A DNA stretch of 7,347 bases from contig JAHEKL010000139.1 of the NCBI GenBank assembly GCA_024638345.1, positions 1-7,347 of the forward strand, in the 5' to 3' direction. Below the pieces are notes generated by a model. It was not told the DNA's origin and did no database searches. It saw nothing but the letters and a program-made list of their open reading frames with translations. This document shows positions 1 to 4,950 of this stretch, piece by piece. Origin of the DNA: Gammaproteobacteria bacterium. Lineage in GTDB: Bacteria > Gemmatimonadota > Gemmatimonadetes > Longimicrobiales > Gaopeijiaceae. Within the stretch, counting starts at the first letter, position 1. Each line of letters opens with the position of its first letter. Position numbers and translations under genes: made by a program.

Positions 1-408
1 CCCACGGCCGGCCTGATCGCGATCTGCTCGGCCGTCGAGGCTGAGCTGGCCGAGCTCGATCCCGATGAGCGGACGGACTTTTTGGAGGACCTGGGCCTCG
101 AAGAGCCGGGTCTGCATCGTCTCATCCGGGCGACATACGATGTGCTCGGCCTCATCACCTTCTTCACGATCGGCGACAACGAGACCCGTGCTTGGACCGT
201 TCGGCGTGGTGCGCGCGCCCCCGAAGCAGCGGGTATGATCCATTCGGACTTCGAGCGGGGCTTCATTCGGGCCGAAACGCTGACCTACGAAGAATTCGAG
301 GCGGTCGGTTCCTACAAGGCAGCTCGTGAGAAGGGGCTGATTCGGTCCGAAGGAAAGGACTACGAGGTCGAGGACGGAGATGTGCTTCTGTTTCGCTTCA
401 ACGTCTAG
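1..408 (+). CDS. ychF: YchF/OLA1-type ribosome-binding ATPase, C-terminal part (5' end outside the window)
   Basis: The frame is open from base 1 to the TAG at 406-408, giving 135 residues of a protein that is usually about 365 residues long; the GTPase-like N-terminal domain lies upstream of the window. The visible part begins at the end of the G domain and helical region, with the family-typical stretch ICSAVEAELAELD followed by FLEDLGLEEPGL and LIRATYDVLGLITFFT. The C-terminal TGS domain (about 184-408) is clear: RAWTVRRGARAPEAAG, IHSDFERGFIRAE, EGKDYEVEDGDVLLFRFNV. YchF is a P-loop protein of the Obg family that prefers ATP, binds ribosomes and is linked to stress responses; that is family knowledge. 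A gene 54 nt downstream reads the same way, so the two may be co-transcribed. The identification is secure; the only gap is the missing N-terminus. Confidence 0.97.
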   Translation, partial: PTAGLIAICSAVEAELAELDPDERTDFLEDLGLEEPGLHRLIRATYDVLGLITFFTIGDNETRAWTVRRGARAPEAAGMIHSDFERGFIRAETLTYEEFEAVGSYKAAREKGLIRSEGKDYEVEDGDVLLFRFNV

Positions 409-462
409 CCCGGGGGATCCGATCGCACGGGCGGGTCGAGGGCCATCATCAGCGAGGGAGAC

Positions 463-783
463 ATGCGCAGCTCTGATGAATCAGACGAGGCCGTGGAGCG
501 AGGCTTCGTGTTCGGTCTCCATGTAGCTCAGCAGGTCTTCGGCATCGCGCCGAGTGACTTCGATCGCCTCATGGACCGAATGATCGATGTCGTCGAGGAG
601 GTCGCACGCGGAGAGTTGACCCTGGTCCGAACGGACGCCGAGGTGGAGCGGGAGCTCGAGACGGCTCCAGTCGCACTCGGGGAGGGTCTCGGCAGTCATC
701 TGATGCAAGCTCGGCGCGAACAGCGTGAAGTAGCAGGCGCGTTGTCGCGTCTGTGGTCCATTCGCTTGGGCGGTCACGAGTGA
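463..783 (+). CDS. Small hypothetical protein, 106 aa, not recognised
   Basis: ATG at 463 is preceded by the purine-rich Shine-Dalgarno-like GAGGGAG at 454-460; the frame ends with TGA at 781-783. I do not recognise the product. It is small and highly charged, with no signal peptide, no hydrophobic membrane segment and no cysteine. Predicted character is mostly helical: an acidic N-terminus (MRSSDESDEAVERG), a middle segment DFDRLMDRMIDVVEEVARGEL, and an Arg/Glu-rich C-terminal helix around MQARREQREVAGALSRLW. It sits 54 nt after ychF on the same strand and converges on the kinase gene, whose stop lies 42 nt away. Open frames also exist on the opposite strand here (481-777, 569-793). The + frame is preferred because it has a good ribosome binding site and codon use like its neighbours. 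It could still be a lineage-specific or non-functional gene. Confidence 0.6.
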   Translation: MRSSDESDEAVERGFVFGLHVAQQVFGIAPSDFDRLMDRMIDVVEEVARGELTLVRTDAEVERELETAPVALGEGLGSHLMQARREQREVAGALSRLWSIRLGGHE

Positions 784-787
784 CCCT

Positions 788-817
788 AGGCATCCGGTGG
801 GCGGTCCGGCGATGCCT
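788..817. terminator. Hairpin between convergent genes, possible bidirectional terminator
   Basis: AGGCAT at 788-793 pairs with ATGCCT at 812-817, and CCGG at 794-797 pairs with CCGG at 806-809, with a two-base bulge (810-811) and an 8-base loop. This GC-rich dyad occupies most of the gap between the + gene ending at 783 and the - gene ending at 826, where a shared terminator is expected. No run of T follows on either side, so it is not a textbook intrinsic terminator. Confidence 0.35.
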
Positions 818-825
818 GCAACCGA

Positions 826-2238
826 TCAGCCGGTTCCCACGGGTAGCCTGACTCTAAATTCCGTTCGACCCGGTCTGGACTCCACCTGGATCTCGCCTCC
901 GTGCCGTCGGGCGATCCCACGCGCGATGTCCAGCCCGAGGCCCGTACCCTCGCCAGGCTGCTTCGTGGTGAAGAACGGGTCGAAGATCCGCCCGAGTAGG
1001 TCGGCGGGGATGCCGTGGCCGTCGTCCACTACGCGTACCACCACGCGGTCCAACTCTCGGCAGGCGCGGACCTCGACCTGACCCGACTCCGAAACGGCGT
1101 CGAGCGCGTTGTCGATCAGGTTGAGCCAGATCTGATTCAGTTCACCGCCGGTCCCTCGGACCCGGGGAAGGTCGGGCTCGAGATCCAGCTTCAGCTCGAC
1201 CGACTTCGAATGTGCCTTGGATCCGATCACCGATACGGTATCGGCAATACCCGCAGCCACGTCGACCAGCTCGGTGTCCCCCGGCCGGTCCATGTAGCTG
1301 AATCGCTTGACCGAGGAGACCAGGTCGTGGATTCGCCGCGCCGCGCGCTCGATGTCCATGGCCAACGCCCTCGTGCTGCATCCCGTCGCAATCCAGCTGA
1401 GCGCGGCCTCGAGCGCCGATCCGTCCACCGCGTTCGCCAGCAGATCGAGGGTGTCGATCGTGACCGCGGTATCCGCTAGCGGCGCAGCATGATCCGGGTT
1501 GGCACCCCTCGCCTCCAGCCATTCCAGGATCCGCTCTTCTCGGCCGAGCCGTTCCGACAGCGATGCTGTGCCGCTGAGCGGATTCGCCAGACAGATCTCT
1601 CGTACCTTCTCGATCTCCGCGATCTGCTCTTGGGTCAGCCCAACGGCTCCGAGCGCACGGGCGGAGCTGTCCGCTTCGACGATCTCCTCGATCAACAGGT
1701 GCGCCGCCCGGACCGTCGCTGAGGAGGGGTTGTTGAGCTCGTGAGCCAGACCGGCCGCCAACCTTCCGAGTGAGATCATCTTCTCGTCGTGCAGGTCGGT
1801 CGTGTTGAAGCTGCGAGCCCGGTCCAGCATGATGTGGACGGTGTGCGCGGTGAAGGTCGGGCAGACCCGCGTCAGCTCTGGAAAATGCTCACGATCGATG
1901 TTGAGGAGCTCGCTGTCCTCCACCACGTAGGCCGTCCCTGGCGTAGTTCGCATCCGAGAGTACGGGAGCATTCCACCGACGTCCCCAGGCCCCCACTCGA
2001 AGGTTCGTCGAGGTCCTGCACCCCGGTCGACATCGATGACGACCCGCCCTGAAAGGCATACCCAGAGGAGCTGCACGGGTTTGCCACCCTCCAAGATCAC
2101 CTCACCGGTTCGGTAGCGCGCAACGTCCCCGTGTGCAGCCAGCCAAAGACGCTCCTCCCGCGGGATCTGGGAAAGCGAATCGAACTCGGCCAGCCTGCTT
2201 TCGAGAGAGCTCGTCTCGGTTCGAGTGGGACTGCCCAT
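826..2238 (-). CDS. Soluble sensor histidine kinase with N-terminal CRP-like (cNMP-binding-type) domain
   Basis: This 470-residue protein has no membrane segment, so it should act in the cytosol. Residues about 25-140 form a cyclic-nucleotide-binding-type beta-roll (YRTGEVILEGGKP, LLWVCLSGRVVI, FEWGPGDVGGM). The kinase core follows. The H-box is SLGRLAAGLAHELNNP with phospho-acceptor H166; the second dimerisation helix is AARRIHDLVSSVKRF near 299-313; the N-box is ELNQIWLNLIDNALDA (N373, N377); G1 is DDGHGIP at 405-411; the F-box is FDPFFTTK at 419-426; G2 is GTGLGL at 431-436. All catalytic motifs look intact. The usual cNMP-contacting Glu and Arg appear to be replaced by M90 and G101, and about 115 residues separate the two dimerisation helices, where a short turn is normal. 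No response regulator gene is adjacent, so the partner is unknown. The start at 2238 (MGSPTR) is chosen because GAGG lies 4 nt before it; the frame stays open upstream to 2433, but that 65-residue extension is low in domain character and would cover the operon promoter. Confidence 0.9.
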   Translation of the reverse strand: MGSPTRTETSSLESRLAEFDSLSQIPREERLWLAAHGDVARYRTGEVILEGGKPVQLLWVCLSGRVVIDVDRGAGPRRTFEWGPGDVGGMLPYSRMRTTPGTAYVVEDSELLNIDREHFPELTRVCPTFTAHTVHIMLDRARSFNTTDLHDEKMISLGRLAAGLAHELNNPSSATVRAAHLLIEEIVEADSSARALGAVGLTQEQIAEIEKVREICLANPLSGTASLSERLGREERILEWLEARGANPDHAAPLADTAVTIDTLDLLANAVDGSALEAALSWIATGCSTRALAMDIERAARRIHDLVSSVKRFSYMDRPGDTELVDVAAGIADTVSVIGSKAHSKSVELKLDLEPDLPRVRGTGGELNQIWLNLIDNALDAVSESGQVEVRACRELDRVVVRVVDDGHGIPADLLGRIFDPFFTTKQPGEGTGLGLDIARGIARRHGGEIQVESRPGRTEFRVRLPVGTG

Positions 2239-2351
2239 GAAACCTCGGCGGGGCGAGGGAGGTCGCCTCAGGGTCTGGGAGCGTGTGGGCAGCAAACATG
2301 CCGCGTCCTCCGACCCGCTGCAAGACGAAGGGAGAGGCAGATCACGCGACG

Positions 2352-2380
2352 TTGAACCGGGCGGGCTCTGCCCGTATCTT
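2352..2380 (+). promoter_or_regulatory. Candidate sigma70-type promoter for the rpsF-rpsR operon
   Basis: TTGAAC at 2352-2357 (-35) and TATCTT at 2375-2380 (-10) are separated by 17 bases; each matches 4 of 6 consensus bases. Transcription would start near 2387, giving a leader of about 67 nt before the ATG at 2454. The spacer contains a small dyad (CGGGC with GCCCG, 2358-2374) that could be chance GC-richness or a regulator site. The call rests on motif match and position only. Confidence 0.5.
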
Positions 2381-2398
2381 TCGACGCGCGAAAACATT

Positions 2399-2435
2399 CC
2401 CGCTCCATCCGATGGGTGGGGCCCGTGACCCACGG
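2399..2435 (+). promoter_or_regulatory. Foldable mRNA leader, candidate S6:S18 autoregulatory site
   Basis: CTCCAT at 2403-2408 and ATGGG at 2412-2416 can pair around a CCG triloop (2409-2411), extended below a 2x2 internal loop by CCC 2399-2401 with GGG 2419-2421. A competing downstream stem is CCGTG 2423-2427 with CACGG 2431-2435; GTGGG 2416-2420 with CCCAC 2429-2433 is a third alternative. In many bacteria the S6:S18 complex binds a structured rpsF leader with an unpaired CCG and represses translation. The resemblance here is position plus an exposed CCG; I cannot show that the fold matches the published motif. Confidence 0.3.
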
Positions 2436-2438
2436 ACC

Positions 2439-2444
2439 GAGGGG
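2439..2444 (+). promoter_or_regulatory. Ribosome binding site setting the S6-S18 start
   Basis: GAGGGG lies 9 nt before the ATG at 2454. It supports this start, where the conserved S6 N-terminus MRDYEVVYI begins, over upstream in-frame ATG codons such as the one at 2283. Confidence 0.65.
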
Positions 2445-2453
2445 CCGAAACGA

Positions 2454-3107
2454 ATGAGGGACTACGAGGTCGTATACATCTTCCACCCCTCCCTTACCGA
2501 GGAGGCGGTGAATCAGAAGCTCGACAAGTTCCACCCCATAGTGACACGATCGGAGGGCGCCGAAGTCATCGCCCAGGATCATTGGGGTGCGAGACAGCTC
2601 GCTTATCAGATCAAAGGTCAAGGTCAGGGCTACTATGTCGTGGCCCAGTTCACCGCCGATCCCTCGGATCTCGGTGAGTTCGAAAGGATCCTGAAGCTAG
2701 ACGACGATCTGTTGCGGTATCTGGTCGTGCTGAGCGAGGGCGAGCCCACGTCGGGTATGTCCGTCATGGCCGAGGTGCCCGCGTCCGAGCCCCGCGAGGG
2801 TGATGACGACGAAGATGACGACGACGATGAAGAGGAGGAGGACGAGGAAGAGGACGGACGGGGTGCGGCATCTCCTCCGGAGTTCTCTGGAGGGCGCGGT
2901 CGCCGTCGTCGAATCGATGGACCCAGAATCGAGCTCTTGAACTTCAAGGACGTCGGAACCCTCTCCCGATTCATCACCGAGCAGGGCAAGATTCTCCCGA
3001 AGCGGACGACCAAAGTGACCGCCCGGTTCCAGCGGCGCCTGGGTACGGCGGTGAAACGCGCGAGATATCTAGCTCTGTTGCCCTACGTCCAGAATCACGA
3101 CCGCTAG
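2454..3107 (+). CDS. rpsF-rpsR: Fused ribosomal proteins bS6-bS18 in one polypeptide
   Basis: One uninterrupted 217-residue frame carries two ribosomal proteins. Residues 1 to about 98 are bS6: MRDYEVVYIFHPSLTEE, a WGARQLAYQIKGQGQGYYV strand-turn, and ILKLDDDLLRYLVV. Residues about 152-213 are bS18: IELLNFKDVGTLSRFITEQG, KILPKRTTKVTARFQRRL, AVKRARYLALLPYV. Between them lies a linker with 18 consecutive acidic residues (D117-D134, bases 2802-2855), then a Gly/Arg-rich stretch ending RGRRRR. Free bS6 is usually about 95-135 residues and bS18 about 65-90, so the total fits two complete cores plus a linker. bS6 and bS18 bind each other and 16S rRNA on the 30S platform, so the fusion would enforce 1:1 supply. 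The S18 part keeps only a short basic stretch in place of the usual N-terminal arm. No separate rpsF or rpsR stop or start interrupts the frame; in-frame ATGs at 2757 and 2766 precede the acidic run and lack an obvious ribosome binding site. Domain identity is certain; whether the chain stays intact in the cell is not visible. Confidence 0.95.
   Translation: MRDYEVVYIFHPSLTEEAVNQKLDKFHPIVTRSEGAEVIAQDHWGARQLAYQIKGQGQGYYVVAQFTADPSDLGEFERILKLDDDLLRYLVVLSEGEPTSGMSVMAEVPASEPREGDDDEDDDDDEEEEDEEEDGRGAASPPEFSGGRGRRRRIDGPRIELLNFKDVGTLSRFITEQGKILPKRTTKVTARFQRRLGTAVKRARYLALLPYVQNHDR
2802..2855 (+). repeat. GAN-codon tract encoding 18 consecutive Asp/Glu residues
   Basis: Eighteen consecutive GAC, GAT, GAG or GAA codons encode the acidic linker of the S6-S18 fusion. 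The tract is low-complexity and purine-rich. Slippage by whole triplets would change linker length without breaking the S18 frame. Confidence 0.85.
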
Positions 3108-3116
3108 CTAGAGCCG

Positions 3117-4049
3117 ATGACCAGGGAGAGGCCTCGCGAGAGAGCCTGGCTGCGTCCTCTGGGGCTCCTGGCCCTGGCCTTTACGCTGGCCGTGGGACAG
3201 CCGCTCGTCCTGATGGTCGTGGCCTTCGCCATGCTCACCTTCCTGGCACCTGGGGGCAGGATTCTCGTCTTGCTGGTCACCGCCGCTGCCTTTGCTGTGG
3301 TCTTCTCGGGTGAGCCTACGGGAGGCTTGTGGTATCTTGAGCGAGGTTGGGCAATCCTTGTCGCGGGCTGGTTCGTCGCGCTGTCGCTGTACATGCCCGA
3401 TCGGCCGTTCTTGACTCGTGCCCTGCCCGCGGTCGTCGGTGGCCTCGCGTGTGTAGCCGTGATCCTCTTGGCGTCCGACGGATGGAGCTGGCTGGAGTCG
3501 CTCGTCGCCCAACGCGTCGAGCTGAGTGTGTCCGCCACAGTTCAAATGATGGATGCCTTTGCGGAAGGAGACCTGCAAAGCGACCTGGCCGACACGTTGG
3601 CCATGACCGCACGCGTACAGGCCGTGCTCTTTCCGGCCCTGCTGGGGTTGAGCAGCTTGGCGTCCCTGGGCGTGGCATGGTGGCTGCACGTCCGAGTCTC
3701 AGCGAGATCAGGACCGGCGCTCCGCTCACTCAAGGAGTTTCGATTCGCAGACCCGCTGATCTGGGTCCTGATCTCGGGACTCCTTCTGGTGGTCTCAACC
3801 GAGTGGAGCGTGGGGTGGGGAAGAGTGGGCACGAACCTCGTTGCCTTCATGGGGGCGCTCTATGTCCTCAGGGGAGTCGCGGTCCTCCTGGTGTTTTGGG
3901 GCGGACTGTCGATCGCCAGTGGGATCCTATTCGCGCTCGCGTTCGTACTGGCAGGACCACTGGTAGCCGTCGCAGCGATGTTGATCGGGGTAGGCGATTC
4001 CTGGCTGGATCTCCGAACGCGCGTCCTCCAGAGAGGGCGCGGTGACTGA
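3117..4049 (+). CDS. DUF2232/YybS-like polytopic membrane protein
   Basis: A 310-residue, strongly hydrophobic protein with roughly eight or nine membrane segments: near residues 14-26, 29-44, 49-64, 77-92, 103-119, 166-190, 213-227, 240-262 and 264-291. A hydrophilic, partly amphipathic loop lies at about 120-165. The C-terminal pattern FRFADPLIWVLISGLLLV and the final GVGDSWLDLRTR resemble the DUF2232 (YybS) family. In Firmicutes yybS sits between rpsR and rplI, often with gdpP, so position and sequence agree. The family's biochemical role is not established, and I assign none. The start codon is 9 nt after the S6-S18 stop with only a weak ribosome binding site (TAGAG), which suggests translational coupling. 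Membership in DUF2232 is likely, but it rests on pattern and gene order. Confidence 0.8.
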   Translation: MTRERPRERAWLRPLGLLALAFTLAVGQPLVLMVVAFAMLTFLAPGGRILVLLVTAAAFAVVFSGEPTGGLWYLERGWAILVAGWFVALSLYMPDRPFLTRALPAVVGGLACVAVILLASDGWSWLESLVAQRVELSVSATVQMMDAFAEGDLQSDLADTLAMTARVQAVLFPALLGLSSLASLGVAWWLHVRVSARSGPALRSLKEFRFADPLIWVLISGLLLVVSTEWSVGWGRVGTNLVAFMGALYVLRGVAVLLVFWGGLSIASGILFALAFVLAGPLVAVAAMLIGVGDSWLDLRTRVLQRGRGD

Positions 4050-4069
4050 ACGATGAACGCATCCTGTCC

Positions 4070-4075
4070 AAGGAG
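4070..4075 (+). promoter_or_regulatory. Strong ribosome binding site deciding the rplI start
   Basis: AAGGAG lies 7 nt before ATG 4083, ideal spacing. It favours that ATG over the GTG immediately before it at 4080 and yields the canonical L9 N-terminus MKVILK. Confidence 0.8.
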
Positions 4076-4082
4076 CTGAGTG

Positions 4083-4538
4083 ATGAAGGTGATCCTGAAG
4101 AGGACCGTTGCCGACCTGGGGGAATCCGGTCAGGTCGTGTCCGTCAAGCCGGGCTATGCCAGGAACTATCTGCTTCCTCAGGGGCTGGCGTATGAAGCCT
4201 CCGAGGCGAACCTGAAGCGGATCGAGGAGGAGCAGAAGGCAGCGGAGGAGAGAGCAAAACGTGACTACCTGGAGGGTCGTCGTCGCGCGGCTCAGCTCGA
4301 GGGGACGTCTCTGACCTTCTCCGAGAGGGCGTCCGAGGAGGGTCGGTTGTTCGGCTCCGTTTCGGCCAGCGACATCGTAGACAGACTGAACGCGATCGCG
4401 GTGGACTTCGAGGTGGAGCGCAGACAGCTTTTGTTGGAGGAGCCCCTCAAGGAGATCGGCGTGCACTTCGTGACGCTTCGGCTGCTGAAGGACGTAGAGA
4501 CGGAGGTCGAGGTTCGCATCGAGCCGGAGGAGGGTTGA
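4083..4538 (+). CDS. rplI: 50S ribosomal protein bL9
   Basis: The product is 151 residues, close to the family's usual ~148. The N-terminal rRNA-binding domain carries the L9 signature, GESGQVVSVKPGYARNYLLP, at residues 13-32. A long charged connecting helix follows (about 41-75, rich in Glu, Lys and Arg), then the C-terminal domain, including LFGSVSASDIVDRL and EIGVHFVTLRLLKDVETEVEV. bL9 binds domain V of 23S rRNA at the base of the L1 stalk and its extended arm reaches outward, where it affects frame maintenance and collisions between ribosomes. It sits 33 nt after the DUF2232-like gene and 16 nt before rsfS, clearly within one operon. Nothing in the sequence is unusual. Confidence 0.98.
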   Translation: MKVILKRTVADLGESGQVVSVKPGYARNYLLPQGLAYEASEANLKRIEEEQKAAEERAKRDYLEGRRRAAQLEGTSLTFSERASEEGRLFGSVSASDIVDRLNAIAVDFEVERRQLLLEEPLKEIGVHFVTLRLLKDVETEVEVRIEPEEG

Positions 4539-4554
4539 CAGGGGCGAGACGCGC

Positions 4555-4947
4555 ATGCCCGAAGCGATGGACAGGCCGACACGAATCAAAGAGCCCGCCG
4601 TGACCCTCCCCGACACCGTGTCGGTATTGGAGCGAGCGGCCGAGCTGGCTCTCGAGCGGAAGGCCCAGGACGTCGTCTCGCTGGATCTCAGAGGGATCTC
4701 GACCGCGACCGACTTCTTCCTCCTGGCGTCGGGCACCTCGGACGTCCATGTCAAGGCGATCGCTGATCACATCTTGGACGAGTTGCGGGAAGAAGGCGTC
4801 AGACCGAACCATGTGGAAGGCCTGCAGGGCGGCCAGTGGGCTCTGATCGACTACATCGACATCGTTGTGCACGTGTTCCACACCACGACCCGGCAATTCT
4901 ACCAGCTGGAGGATCTTTGGGGCGATGCGATTCGACGAGACTTCTGA
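4555..4947 (+). CDS. rsfS: Ribosomal silencing factor RsfS
   Basis: A 130-residue RsfS/Iojap family protein. Conserved stretches are visible: ERAAELALERKAQDVVSLDL (about 26-45), TATDFFLLASGTSDVHVKAI (50-69), HVEGLQGGQWALIDYIDIVV (about 86-105) and HVFHTTTRQFYQLEDLWGDA (106-125). RsfS binds uL14 on the large subunit and blocks joining with the small subunit, lowering translation when nutrients are short. Placement directly after rplI fits that role, although in many bacteria rsfS instead follows nadD. The N-terminal 17 residues before LPDTV are less conserved; ATG 4567 is an alternative start and would remove four residues. Ribosome binding signals before either codon are modest (GGGGCGAG at 4541-4548). 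Confidence 0.96.
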   Translation: MPEAMDRPTRIKEPAVTLPDTVSVLERAAELALERKAQDVVSLDLRGISTATDFFLLASGTSDVHVKAIADHILDELREEGVRPNHVEGLQGGQWALIDYIDIVVHVFHTTTRQFYQLEDLWGDAIRRDF

Positions 4948-4950
4948 AAA

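Larger units (their letters stand above)
2239..2453. other. Divergent intergenic region between the kinase gene and the ribosomal operon
   Basis: These 215 bases separate two divergently read genes and should hold promoters for both. The + promoter candidate (2352-2380) and a foldable leader (2399-2435) lie in the right half. For the kinase I see a ribosome binding site just before its start but no promoter I would defend. Both flanking frames can be extended into this region on paper, but neither extension shows family conservation. Confidence 0.6.

Noticed and set aside
481..793. Minus-strand frames opposite the small gene at 463-783
   Set aside because: They lack a ribosome binding site as good as that of the + frame and show no recognisable domain, although the evidence for the + gene is itself moderate.
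2239..2433. N-terminal extension of the histidine kinase by 65 residues
   Set aside because: The extension is Ser/Pro/Arg-rich with no domain pattern and overlaps the opposing operon promoter; the start at 2238 has a GAGG site 4 nt before it.
2283..2453. Upstream in-frame extension of the S6-S18 gene (57 extra residues)
   Set aside because: The extra sequence has no S6 conservation, covers the promoter candidate and leader, and the ATG at 2454 has its own ribosome binding site and the canonical S6 N-terminus.
2633..3013. Minus-strand frame encoding a long serine run
   Set aside because: The serine run is only the antisense reading of the GAN acidic-linker codons in the S6-S18 gene.
3927..4754. 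275-residue open frame on the minus strand
   Set aside because: It lies antisense to the DUF2232-like gene, rplI and rsfS, which are recognised proteins; its translation shows no family pattern. It is a shadow of high-GC codon use.
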